Shown here: positions 9,025 through 17,401 of the stretch, one piece after another
How the letters are laid out: every line of letters begins with the position of its first letter
How positions within the stretch are numbered: position 1 is the first letter of the stretch
Origin: Salinigranum halophilum
GTDB lineage: Archaea > Halobacteriota > Halobacteria > Halobacteriales > Haloferacaceae
DNA length: 64,000 bases
Direction: 5' to 3'
NCBI RefSeq assembly: GCF_007004735.1
Contig: NZ_SSNL01000004.1
Span: forward strand, 620,001-684,000
Notes under the pieces: model-generated
Told to the model about the DNA's origin: nothing
What the model saw: the letters and a program-made list of their open reading frames with translations, nothing else
Database searches by the model: none
Translations under genes and position numbers: made by a program

Positions 9025-9746
9025 AGATGAGTTCGATTACCCGACGCGCGGTCGCCGCCGCCGCACTCGGTGTCGCTTTCCTGTCGACGCCGACGTCCGC
9101 CCACGGCGTGAGCGCCGCGGCGACGGGTCTCGCCTTCCCGGTCGTCGTCGCCGGCGTCGTCCTCGTCAGCCTGCTCGGCGGCGGGGTCGTCCTGAGTGCG
9201 TACGGCCGACTTTCGTGGTCGCCGGGACGGGCGGCGCTTCCCGTACTCGTGGTCGCGCTCGGCGTCGCGGCGCTGGCGCTCGCCGTCACGCAGGCGGCGG
9301 CCGCGACCCTCGTCGGCCTCGCGGCCGGGGTCAGCGTCGTCTACGTCGCCCGCGACGCGGCGGTCACGGACTGCGGGACCTGTGCGGACGCGGCGCTGGG
9401 GGCCGTGACGCTCCACCGCGGCCTCGAAGGTGTCGTCCTCGCCACCATCTACGCCGCCGATGCGGCGCTCGGCCTGGTGGGCGCCCTCGTCGTCGCCGGG
9501 CACGCCGCCGCCGAGACGGCCGCCGTCGGGTCGCTGTACGCTCCCGCCGGCCGTCGGTACGCCCTCGCCGCGGTTCTCGTCGTCCAGACGGGGTTCGTCG
9601 GCGGGGTCGCGGCGGGATGGGGAATCGTCGGCGGCGTCTCGCCGACTGCCGAAGCCGGTCTGCTGGCGCTCGTCGGGGGTGTCCTCCTCGCCGTCGGCAC
9701 CCGGGAGACACGGCGTCGGCACGTAGTTGGCGCTGTACCAGCGTGA
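9021..9746 (+). CDS. Polytopic membrane protein, ZIP-like
   Basis: About 241 residues from ATG 9021, which overlaps the ferredoxin stop as ATGA; ATG 9027 is also possible. It starts with a signal-like hydrophobic segment ending TSAHG, then shows seven or so strongly hydrophobic helices rich in Ala, Val and Gly. The motifs HRGLEG and GHAAAE resemble the metal-binding HxxxE motifs in helices IV and V of ZIP metal transporters. This suggests metal uptake, perhaps copper or zinc for the adjacent oxidase. The assignment is moderate, since the helices are compositionally simple. Confidence 0.6.
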   Translation: MKMSSITRRAVAAAALGVAFLSTPTSAHGVSAAATGLAFPVVVAGVVLVSLLGGGVVLSAYGRLSWSPGRAALPVLVVALGVAALALAVTQAAAATLVGLAAGVSVVYVARDAAVTDCGTCADAALGAVTLHRGLEGVVLATIYAADAALGLVGALVVAGHAAAETAAVGSLYAPAGRRYALAAVLVVQTGFVGGVAAGWGIVGGVSPTAEAGLLALVGGVLLAVGTRETRRRHVVGAVPA

Positions 9747-9805
9747 GTCACAGCGATGCACGAAGGAACCCCACGGCTTTAGCCCACAGCGGAGTGAGCG
9801 CAGGT

Positions 9806-10198
9806 ATGGACCCCGAAGCCGTTCTCGAAGAGTGCGTCGTCGAGGTCGCCGCAGCGTCGTATGCAGTGGTCACGACCGACGAGGACCACGACGTGGCCGA
9901 GACGTTCGCGACGGTCGACGACGGCCGGGAACTGACCCACGTCGTGGCGGAGACACGGCTGGCCGACCTCGAGACGGAGGCTGTCGAAGACGGGTGGCGG
10001 GTGCTCACCTTCGACGTCGTCCTCCCCTTCGAGTTGGTCGGGTTCCTCGCCGTGGTGGCGACGGCGCTCGCCGAGCGTGACGTCTCGATATTCGCGCTCT
10101 CGGCGTACTCGACGGACCACGTCCTCGTCCAGGGCGAGGACCTCGACCGGGCGCTCGCGGCACTGACTGACCTCGGGTGTGAGATTCGACGGCTGTGA
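9806..10198 (+). CDS. ACT-domain protein (small amino-acid sensor)
   Basis: A 130-residue acidic protein. The C-terminal half, including VLPFELVGFLAVVATALAERDVSIFALSAYSTDHVLV, has the ACT-domain pattern of a hydrophobic strand, a helix and the ISIFALSAYSTD-like strand of ACT_7 (CASTOR-like) proteins. Stand-alone ACT proteins of this kind bind amino acids and regulate partners. It follows the ZIP-like gene after 59 bp and may have its own promoter. The partner is unknown. Confidence 0.75.
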   Translation: MDPEAVLEECVVEVAAASYAVVTTDEDHDVAETFATVDDGRELTHVVAETRLADLETEAVEDGWRVLTFDVVLPFELVGFLAVVATALAERDVSIFALSAYSTDHVLVQGEDLDRALAALTDLGCEIRRL

Positions 10199-10216
10199 GC
10201 GGGTGTGGTCGCGGCG

Positions 10217-11584
10217 TCACCGATGTGCGTCGAGGGCCGAAGCGTGACCCGTCGTCTCGTTCCGTGCCGGCAGCCAGTCCGGTCGGTCGACGGTCGTCTC
10301 GCCGACGTTCACGTGCCGCAGCGAGACCGTCGCGACCCGCTCACTGGCCGGGAGCCGGTAGGTCGCGTCGACCCGGACGACCAGTCCCCGTTCGGAGATG
10401 AGACTGGTGGCCCGGTAGGCTTCGAATCGACGGTCGGTGGTCCCCTCGACGGTGACGCGGTAGGCGGTCTCGTTCCGGTGCTGAACCTGGTCGACACGCG
10501 TGGAGCGCTCCCCCGACAGGTACCAGGTGACGAGCGCCTGTGAGCGGTCGACGACCTGTCCCGTCCCGGGGTCGTCGGCGTCGCCGACCCTGAGTGCCTC
10601 GTCGCCCTGTCGGAGGTACCGACTCTCCCCGTCCGCGTAGAGGTCCCGGGCGATGACCGGAACCAGGTCGGATTCGAGGTCGCCCGAACGGGTGCCACGT
10701 GAGCGATAGACCGTCCCGTTCTCGACAGTGACGACCTCCCGGGCCGTCCCGACGGTCTCGCCGTCGACGCGCTCGGTGTACCGAACGTGCATCGTGAACG
10801 AGCGGCCCTCGAGCACTGCCGCGTGACCCTGCGTGAGGACGGCCGTATCGTTGATTCCTGCCGCGGTCAGGCCGGGGAGTATCGCCTGGGACGCCGCGGT
10901 CGACACCGCCGTGTCCGTCGACGCGGTCGTCAGCGAGGCCGTGTCGTCCGCAGTGTCGGCCCCCAGCGCCGCATCGGTCCGCGCTGTGTCGGTCCAGGCC
11001 TGCGCGGCGAGCGCACCGCCGACGAGGCTCACGCCGAGGATCAAGAAGACGACGAGTATCCAGCGAGGGGTGTGGTCCGTCGAAGACTCGGTGAGGGCTG
11101 CTGTGGACCGGTTCGTGGCCCCGTCTCGTCGGTCGTCGTCAGCGGCGAGCACACCGGAACGTGGGCTCTCGGACCCGACATCCCCGGGCGTGGCTGGCCG
11201 GCCGATGGCCTCGCTCGTGACGCCGAAGTACTCGCCGAACAGGCGGTCGGTCGACGACCGGTCGAGTCCGTACCGCGCCATGTCGTAGACCGCGCTGGCG
11301 TCCCAGACGCTCACGTTGCGGTCCCGGGCCAGTTGTGTGGCCCGCTTCGCGTCGATGCTCACCACGGCGTCGACTGGCTCTCGTGGCAGGCCGCGACCGA
11401 GACGCGGAGAAAGGCCTTCGGAGGCGACAGCGACGACCTGCCGCTCGTCCCCTCGCGTCGCCCGAATCACCGGTGGGTCGACCTCGACGGTCCACCCGCG
11501 GGCGCTCAAGAGCGCGCCGACGAACGCGGTCCGCTCTCGTCTCGAGAGCCGAGTCAGGTGGTCGTCGAAGGGGTCCCGAGCCAT
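10217..11584 (-). CDS. Membrane protein: decayed Mrr-like N-domain, one TM helix, secreted C-domain
   Basis: A 455-residue protein. Residues 1-120 (RERTAFVGALLSARGWTVEV) resemble the start of Mrr-type restriction-endonuclease folds, but the catalytic D and QxK positions are not seen. A single membrane helix (WILVVFLILGVSLVGGALAA) near 175-195 follows a Ser/Thr/Asp linker. The remaining 250 residues form a presumed extracellular beta-rich domain ending near PDWLPARNET. The same order and similar C-terminal motifs occur in the protein at 26071-27363. No function is known. The gene converges on the ACT gene. Confidence 0.8.
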   Translation of the reverse strand: MARDPFDDHLTRLSRRERTAFVGALLSARGWTVEVDPPVIRATRGDERQVVAVASEGLSPRLGRGLPREPVDAVVSIDAKRATQLARDRNVSVWDASAVYDMARYGLDRSSTDRLFGEYFGVTSEAIGRPATPGDVGSESPRSGVLAADDDRRDGATNRSTAALTESSTDHTPRWILVVFLILGVSLVGGALAAQAWTDTARTDAALGADTADDTASLTTASTDTAVSTAASQAILPGLTAAGINDTAVLTQGHAAVLEGRSFTMHVRYTERVDGETVGTAREVVTVENGTVYRSRGTRSGDLESDLVPVIARDLYADGESRYLRQGDEALRVGDADDPGTGQVVDRSQALVTWYLSGERSTRVDQVQHRNETAYRVTVEGTTDRRFEAYRATSLISERGLVVRVDATYRLPASERVATVSLRHVNVGETTVDRPDWLPARNETTGHASALDAHR

Positions 11585-11717
11585 CGTCTACACGAGGGGA
11601 GCGAGGCATAAATCGTCTCGCCTCGCCTTGTGGGCGACGTCCAGAGTCGCTCGGGGTCCTGGCAGTCATCGACGAGAGAAGACGGGGTGCTCGCGCGACA
11701 CGGTCTGTCGCTCTCAT

Positions 11718-11768
11718 GTCAGTAACCCACGAGTGAACTCGTGGGGTTCCGCCTTGCTTCTCTGTGAA
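11718..11768. repeat. 51-bp solo transposon-end unit, copy 1
   Basis: The unit begins GTCAGTAACCCACGAG, forms an 8-bp hairpin with loop TGAA, and ends TTGCTTCTCTGTGA. It matches the left end of the element at 2771 fused, just after the hairpin, to the TTACTGAC right terminus. It contains no coding sequence. Copies of exactly the same length lie at 32960, 38206 and 41558. Confidence 0.8.
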
Positions 11769-12091
11769 CTACCTCGGGGGCAAGTGGTTCGAGATGCCAC
11801 AGGCGTCTCGTCATCACGAGAGAGCGTCGCTCTCTCGAACGACCCCGAGGCCCTCGTCTCGAGTTATCTGTAGTCTTCCGAGGTACGACGGTCGATAGCG
11901 TTCACGACTCGCGCGAGACGCAGATACCCTGGCCTTCCCGACCGTTGAGCAGCCGACACCGTCGGGACAGAGCGGACTATACGAACGAATACATAATACT
12001 TTCAGAGATATTCTTCTGAATCGAGTAAAAATACCGCTTTTCTTACTAATTCGAGAAGACCTATTACCGAACCGCGCCATCTAAGACGGCG

Positions 12092-12637
12092 ATGAGTTCT
12101 CAGCAGACCATCCGTCAGGAGTTCGGAACCGTCAGAGAGAATCCCGTCCGCCTCGACGAGGAGAAGGCCAAACAGAGCATCGACGCGCTGAACTCGGATC
12201 TGGCAGCGACGTACGTCCTCTACCACCAGCTTCGCAAGCACCACTGGAACGTCGACGGGGCGGAGTATGGGCAACTCCACGATTGGTTCGGCGATGCCGC
12301 CGAGGACGCCGAGGAGGCTGCCGACGAGATGGCCGAGCGGGTGGGCGCACTCGGCGGCGTTCCCATCAGCGGTCCGGCCGCGCTCGAGGAGCACTCACCG
12401 GTCGACTTCGAGGGAGCAGACGTCTACGACGTCCGAACGTCGATGGAGAACGACCTCGAACTGTACGGCGACGTCATCGAGTACTTCCGAGAGCACGTGA
12501 TGCTCGTGGAGAACCTGGGCGACTACGCGACGAGCGAGCTCTTCCGGGACCGTCTCGAAGAACTCGAGGAGGACGCGGACGACCTCCAGAGCTTCCTCGC
12601 CGACGACACGCTCGTCCTCGAGAGCGCGACTCACTGA
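12092..12637 (+). CDS. dpsA: DpsA-type ferritin (DNA-binding protein from starved cells)
   Basis: A 181-residue Dps-family protein that oxidises and stores iron and protects DNA. The canonical inter-subunit ferroxidase ligands are visible by alignment to E. coli Dps: the histidine before W in RKHHWNV, the histidine in QLHDWF, and the aspartate and glutamate in ADEMAERV. An AT-rich promoter region with TATA-like runs lies at about 11985-12060. It is the first of three tandem paralogues and the only one with a complete ligand set. The intergenic space to the next gene is 13 bp. Confidence 0.92.
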   Translation: MSSQQTIRQEFGTVRENPVRLDEEKAKQSIDALNSDLAATYVLYHQLRKHHWNVDGAEYGQLHDWFGDAAEDAEEAADEMAERVGALGGVPISGPAALEEHSPVDFEGADVYDVRTSMENDLELYGDVIEYFREHVMLVENLGDYATSELFRDRLEELEEDADDLQSFLADDTLVLESATH

Positions 12638-12650
12638 ACGGGTGCGTCGA

Positions 12651-13226
12651 ATGGAACACAAACACGGACGGCTCGTTCGAGAGCCAGAGACGGGCGAACG
12701 CCGGCAAGAGTGGGGGACTCTCGCGGAGAACGCACTCCGTATCGATCCCACGGACGCCGAGGTGCTCGTCGACGCCCTGAGCATCGACCACGCGGGGTCG
12801 TTCAACCTGTTCTACCTGCTCCGCAAGCACTACTGGACCGCTGCGGGTGCCGAACACGAGGAGGTCGCCGACGTCCTCCTAGACGCGTACCGGCGTGTGC
12901 GTGCGGTGAACGACGACCTCGCGATTCGAATCGTCGAACTCGGTGGCATCCCCCCCAACACGCCGCCGACGATTCAAGAACGCGCCGAAGTCCACCTCGA
13001 AGCCGAGGACCTCTACGACCTGCGCGCCTCGCTGGAGGGCGACCTCGAGGGGTTCGCCACGCTAATCGAGACCATGCGTGAGCACGTCGGCCTCGCAGAG
13101 GAACGGGGTGATCCAGGGACGGCAGAACTCCTCCGGAACCGTCTCGCAGGGCTCGAAGCGGACGCCGACGATATCGAGAGCGCCCTCGCAGACGAGACGC
13201 TCGTTCGAGCAGCGGTGTGGAGGTAA
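12651..13226 (+). CDS. Dps-like paralogue with altered ferroxidase ligands (second in tandem)
   Basis: A 191-residue protein from ATG 12651 (GTG 12642 is an alternative). It keeps the four-helix Dps layout and the framework RKHYW, LGGIPP and EREDPGT-like turns. By eye, three of four ferroxidase positions differ from DpsA: the first histidine is Y (KHYW), the second is A (EEVADVL) and the glutamate is I (DDLAIRI), while the aspartate remains. It is likely to form a Dps-like cage or a mixed cage, or to have another ferritin-like role, without the classic iron-oxidation site. It lies in an operon with its neighbours. Confidence 0.85.
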   Translation: MEHKHGRLVREPETGERRQEWGTLAENALRIDPTDAEVLVDALSIDHAGSFNLFYLLRKHYWTAAGAEHEEVADVLLDAYRRVRAVNDDLAIRIVELGGIPPNTPPTIQERAEVHLEAEDLYDLRASLEGDLEGFATLIETMREHVGLAEERGDPGTAELLRNRLAGLEADADDIESALADETLVRAAVWR

Positions 13227-13232
13227 CGTACC

Positions 13233-13802
13233 ATGTCGAGTACACCACACCTGCGGAGCCTCGATCCCTCACACGTCCGCCAAGAGTGGGACACGGTCGC
13301 TGACAACGCGGTCCGGCTCGACCGGGAGGCGGCCGAACAGCTGGTGACGGCCCTGAACAGCGAAGTGTCGGGGCTGTACATCCTGTTCAACCAGGTCCGC
13401 AAGCATTACTGGCTCGTCGACGGGGCCGAGTCGGACGCAGTCGGCGAGTTCCTCGAGGCCGCGGCTGACCGACTCACCGAGATGACCGACGACATCGCCA
13501 TCCGCATCCACACGCTCGGGGGCGTCCCGGCCTGTGGACCGATGGGGATCCGTCAGCACGCCCCGATCTACATCGAGGCGGCCCACCGGTACGACGTCCG
13601 CTCGTCGCTCGAGCGTGACCGCGACGGGTACGCGACGCTGGCCGAGCAGTGGCGCGAACACGTCGAACTGGCAGAACGGCTCGGTGACGTGACGACGGGC
13701 AAACTCCTGCGCCGACACCTCAAGACGCTCGAGCGGGACGCGTACGTCCTCGACCGGTATCTCGGTGACGAGACGCTCGTCCTACACGACGCGACCGGGT
13801 GA
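13233..13802 (+). CDS. Dps-like paralogue with altered ferroxidase ligands (third in tandem)
   Basis: A 189-residue protein starting 7 bp after the previous stop. It shares with the second gene the changes H to Y (RKHYW), H to G (DAVGEFL) and E to I (DDIAIRI), and resembles it more than DpsA. The two therefore form a subfamily rather than random decay of DpsA copies. Length and helix pattern are normal for Dps. The strict tandem order suggests co-expression with DpsA and perhaps heteromeric assembly, which is an inference. Confidence 0.85.
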   Translation: MSSTPHLRSLDPSHVRQEWDTVADNAVRLDREAAEQLVTALNSEVSGLYILFNQVRKHYWLVDGAESDAVGEFLEAAADRLTEMTDDIAIRIHTLGGVPACGPMGIRQHAPIYIEAAHRYDVRSSLERDRDGYATLAEQWREHVELAERLGDVTTGKLLRRHLKTLERDAYVLDRYLGDETLVLHDATG

Positions 13803-14149
13803 GTCGCTCACGACGAGCGAGGAGCGTTCCCCGCGGCAGCCACTCCCCGGGTCCGTTCGCTGGTCTCGCTGTCGCGAGAACACGGCCGGCCCGGTGCTGT
13901 CGGCGTGAGCCCCAGACTCGCCGGATACTGGGCTCGCGGAGGGCGCGACCCTGTCCAGAACAGTCGTATATCTCCAACTCACCGGTCGTGGTCAAGCCCG
14001 GATTTCTCGTGCTCGACTCGCGCGCTGTATGCAGCACGACCTCACCGAACGACAGGGACCCTGTCAGTATCGACGTGACCGATACCGCGGAGACAATCAG
14101 CAACCGATTCTCGACTGTTTCGGCTTCGGTCCGCTGCATACGGCGACAA
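13803..14149. other. Intergenic region without recognised gene
   Basis: The 347 bases lie between the third Dps-like gene and the stop of the convergent lipoprotein gene. Open frames here have unnatural composition on both strands. No hairpin typical of an IS end, no tRNA and no clear promoter was recognised. Confidence 0.5.
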
Positions 14150-15082
14150 TTACGCCGGGTGGCTCGTGCCGATAATCGTCACGAACCGGCCGTCACGAGA
14201 GACCGCCGTCTCATCCCACGTGCGCATCACATCCGACTGCGGGTCAGCGGCGAACGCCTCCGCGTCGTCTCGCGTCTCGAATGCGAGCACTCGTGTGGCA
14301 TTCTCGGTTTCGGCGCTCGTGCGGGCAGTGCCGCTCGCGGCCGGGTCGCCATCAGAAGCGTCGCCCCCGACGGGCGGTGACCCGGCACGGACAGTCATCC
14401 CGGTGCCGAGCCGACGGACGACACCCGCCAGAGTCTCGTCAGTATCAGTGTACCGCCCCTCGCCGTCTCGGGCGTCGATAATCGCCTCGACGGCCGCTCG
14501 CTTGTCACCCAATGGATCCGGCGCCATGCTGGCGAACGCCTCGATGACGACCCCAGCCTTGATACCGACGACCCAGTCAGTGTCGGGGGCACCGAACAGT
14601 CGATATCCTTCGTACTCGCCGAGACCGTCGAACGGCTCTTTGATCGGCTCGCTCGATTCTGGGGTTTGGAACGCCTCGATGATGGTGTCATCGAGGAGGT
14701 CAGTCTCCAGTACAGACAGCCCCCGCCCGCCGGCACGGAGCTCCATACCTGCTTGGCTCGGCTCGATGTCGAGCACCGGGTGTGCGTTGCCGTCTCGATA
14801 TCGTTCCTCCGACTCGAATGCTCTTCCCCGGTCGTGGAGATACGCTGCCAACTCGTCGAAGCGCCGGGCGCGGAACGGGTACCACCGTTGTGCAGGGTCG
14901 GTGTCCGAAGCGAAGACGCGGCCGGGCGCTGGGAGCCACGTCGCAGGGTACGGAACGTCAGGGCTCCCGTCGATGATCGACCCGACTCCCGAACAGCCAG
15001 CCAGGCTCGCAAGCGTCGCTGTCGTGGCGGCCGTTGTGCCGCGACGGAGTAAGGCCCGACGCGTGCAGGAGGGCTGTTGCAT
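14150..15082 (-). CDS. Tat-exported lipoprotein of unknown function
   Basis: A 310-residue protein with a twin-arginine signal (CTRRALLRRGTTAATT) and lipobox LAGC, so it should be exported folded and lipid-anchored. The mature part has no recognised catalytic motif. It has two similar alpha/beta halves (around DTIIEAFQT... and around ATRVLAFETRDDAEAFA...), perhaps a duplicated ferredoxin-like fold. It reads away from the pxp cluster across a 311-bp intergenic region that must hold both promoters. Confidence 0.8.
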   Translation of the reverse strand: MQQPSCTRRALLRRGTTAATTATLASLAGCSGVGSIIDGSPDVPYPATWLPAPGRVFASDTDPAQRWYPFRARRFDELAAYLHDRGRAFESEERYRDGNAHPVLDIEPSQAGMELRAGGRGLSVLETDLLDDTIIEAFQTPESSEPIKEPFDGLGEYEGYRLFGAPDTDWVVGIKAGVVIEAFASMAPDPLGDKRAAVEAIIDARDGEGRYTDTDETLAGVVRRLGTGMTVRAGSPPVGGDASDGDPAASGTARTSAETENATRVLAFETRDDAEAFAADPQSDVMRTWDETAVSRDGRFVTIIGTSHPA

Positions 15083-15393
15083 ACGGACGGCGATACCTGA
15101 TGTCCGAACAAATAGCTACTGGGGAGTACTGCCAGCATATCCTCTTGAATTCGCGCTGTGTATCTTGCACACGCGTCTTGCCGAGACCCGGTGTGAGGGG
15201 GCGATGGATGCGTCAGCGGGTTCAGCCGCGCATCATGGCGACCACGCGGCGTACCGAAGGGGTGAGCGAAGTGTCGGGACGACACTCCACAACCGCCCCA
15301 ATTAACGTAGACAAAACAGCAATCATCTCAACATTTAACCAATAAATACCCGGAAAACCTATGCTATAGAGCCTGATTTCCCAATATACGCTG
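15083..15393. promoter_or_regulatory. Divergent intergenic region with promoters of the lipoprotein gene and the pxp-ABC-chaperonin cluster
   Basis: An AT-rich stretch at about 15300-15392 (including TTTAACCAATAAATACC and CTATGCTATAGAG) lies within 100 bp of the first cluster gene and is the likely promoter. The rest is GC-rich with no open frame worth calling. No inverted-repeat operator stands out. Confidence 0.5.
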
Positions 15394-16296
15394 ATGACAG
15401 AGAGTAGAATTCGACGGGTCGACCTCCCGGAGCCGCAGTACGGGTTCGGTGGGGACGACCACGTCTTCGTCGAACTGGACCGTCAGATGTCGTTCGACGC
15501 CAATTTTCAGGCGATGGCGGTTACACAACAGATTCGAGAGCGTGACCTCGATGGCGTCATCGAGGTGTGTCCCGCGAACGCCTCGTATCTCGTGCGGTTC
15601 GATCCGGATGTGATTCCGCCCGCAACGATGATCGAGACGCTGCGGGAGATCGCCGAGAGTACAGATATCGAAGAGTACCAGTGGGAGGCACGAATCATCG
15701 ACTTTCCCGTGTTGTATCAGGACCCCTGGACACACGAGACACAGATGCAGTTTCGAGATCGTCACCAAGACCCCGATTCGACCGATCTCGAATACTGCGC
15801 TAAGATCAACGGGTACGACACGGTCGAAGCACTCATCGACGCACATGCGGGCGAACCCCACATGGTGACGATGATCGGGTTCGTTCCAGGGTTGGCGTGG
15901 TGTCATCAGATGGTCCCACGCGCTGCACAACTCGAAGCTCCGAAGTACGAACAGCCACGGACTGACACGCCAGCTCGTGCCATGGGATTCGGCGGGGCGT
16001 TCACGACTCCATACCCAGTCCAGGGTGCGGGAGGGTACCAGCTGTTCGGACGAACGCCCCTCGAGGTCCTCGATATCGAACAAGCGTTGCCGGACTTCGC
16101 GGAGTCGATGGTCCTTCCAAACCCCGGAGACATCTTCGACTTCCGTCAGATCGACCGCGACGAGTATGACCAGATCAGAGACGAAATCGAGGCCGGCGTG
16201 TACGAGTACACCATCGAAACGGTGGAGTTCTCGCCCGAGGCGTTCTTTGCGTCGCCGTACGAGTACAATCGGTCGCTCACGGAGGCGTTAGACTGA
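15394..16296 (+). CDS. pxpB: 5-oxoprolinase subunit B / KipI-like carboxyltransferase-domain protein
   Basis: A 300-residue protein of the PxpB/KipI (carboxyltransferase C) family. The diagnostic blocks are GFVPGLAW, the run of PR and PAR residues before GFGGAF, and GAGGYQLFGRTP near residues 215-226. In bacteria PxpB works with PxpC and PxpA to open 5-oxoproline with ATP; other homologues belong to allophanate and urea carboxylase systems. No pxpA (LamB/YcsF) gene is visible in the window, so the reaction is uncertain. The stop overlaps the next start by one base, so the two subunits are translationally coupled. Confidence 0.85.
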   Translation: MTESRIRRVDLPEPQYGFGGDDHVFVELDRQMSFDANFQAMAVTQQIRERDLDGVIEVCPANASYLVRFDPDVIPPATMIETLREIAESTDIEEYQWEARIIDFPVLYQDPWTHETQMQFRDRHQDPDSTDLEYCAKINGYDTVEALIDAHAGEPHMVTMIGFVPGLAWCHQMVPRAAQLEAPKYEQPRTDTPARAMGFGGAFTTPYPVQGAGGYQLFGRTPLEVLDIEQALPDFAESMVLPNPGDIFDFRQIDRDEYDQIRDEIEAGVYEYTIETVEFSPEAFFASPYEYNRSLTEALD

Positions 16297-17261
16297 TGCT
16301 GGATATCATCGACGGAGGCGTCTCGACCACGGTTCAGGACCTCGGCCGGTTCGGTCAGTACCACATCGGGATGCCCCCGTCGGGCGCGATGGACAGCTAC
16401 GCTCACAAACTAGCCAACTATCTCGTCGGCAACGCCGAGGATGCCGCCACGCTCGAGATGACCTACCAGGGTGTCGACGTCCGCTTCACCACCGATACCG
16501 TCGTCGCGCTGACTGGTGCCTCGATGCCTGCCACACTCGACGACGAGCCAGTGCCGATGTACGAGTCGTTCTCGGTGACGGCCGGACAGACGCTCGAAAC
16601 CGAGTTCGCGACCGAAGGCGTACGAACCTACCTCGCCGTGTCCGGCGGCATCGACGTCGACCCCGTCATGGGGAGCCGGTCGACGTACACGCTCGTCGGA
16701 ATCGGCGGTCACGAGGGCCGACCACTGGAGGCCGGTGACGAGCTTCGAATCGGAAGCGACTCCGACCGACCGCCAGTTGGGGTGCAGGTCCCCGATCGAT
16801 ATGTCCGTGACTACGGAACACGGGAGACGGTTCGGGTCCTGGTCGGGCTCTGTGAGTATCGCCTGACCGACGAGAGTCGCGAAGCACTCTGTGAAGCCGA
16901 GTGGAAGGTGACACCCGAGGCCGACCGGGTTGGGTACCGGCTGGAGGGCCCGGAACTGGACTTCGTCAAGCGTGAGCAGCCGTTCGGTGCAGGAAACGAC
17001 CCCTCGAACGTCGTCGACCTGGGCTACCCGATCGGGTCGATCCAGATGCCCAAAAAGCCGATCGTGTTGCTGCAGGATGCCGTGACCGGGGGCGGATACG
17101 CAACGGTAGGAACGGTGATCAGCGTCGACCGCTCTATCCTGGCTCAGCGCCGGACTCACCAGGCAGTGTACTTCGAGCCAGTCACCGTCGACGAAGCGGC
17201 CGCGGCCCGAGACGAGGTGCATGACGACCTACACGGAGCGTATGAATCGATCGGTCACTGA
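16296..17261 (+). CDS. pxpC: 5-oxoprolinase subunit C / KipA-like biotin-dependent carboxyltransferase domain protein
   Basis: A 321-residue partner of the preceding protein. It shows the family opening STTVQDLGRFGQYHIGMPPSGAMD and the central GGIDVDPVMGSRSTY, and ends near GGGYATVGTVISVDRSILAQ. The pair should form a heterodimer with a composite active site. Its place ahead of an importer operon suggests that the imported compound, or a product made from it, is the substrate, but this is inferred only from position. A gap of 140 bp with an AT-rich tract separates it from the ABC ATPase gene. Confidence 0.85.
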   Translation: MLDIIDGGVSTTVQDLGRFGQYHIGMPPSGAMDSYAHKLANYLVGNAEDAATLEMTYQGVDVRFTTDTVVALTGASMPATLDDEPVPMYESFSVTAGQTLETEFATEGVRTYLAVSGGIDVDPVMGSRSTYTLVGIGGHEGRPLEAGDELRIGSDSDRPPVGVQVPDRYVRDYGTRETVRVLVGLCEYRLTDESREALCEAEWKVTPEADRVGYRLEGPELDFVKREQPFGAGNDPSNVVDLGYPIGSIQMPKKPIVLLQDAVTGGGYATVGTVISVDRSILAQRRTHQAVYFEPVTVDEAAAARDEVHDDLHGAYESIGH

Positions 17262-17401
17262 AATCGTGACGGAACCCGCTTGAGCGACGATAGCAGTTCG
17301 CGCCGCTGTGTCTTGAAATAGTCGAGACCAAAGACGAGACCGGATGACACTTCCTATTCCGAAAAGTTATTCCCGTATTCAAAATCATATGACCACACTC
17401 A

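Noticed and set aside
14166-15305. 379-codon plus frame opposite the Tat lipoprotein
   Set aside because: Ser/Arg/Pro-rich with no motif. The minus frame has a clear Tat signal and lipobox.
15334-15345. Single TTAACCAAT in the pxp promoter region as another inverted-repeat site
   Set aside because: No matching GTTGGTTAA arm lies nearby, so it is not counted with the four inverted repeats.
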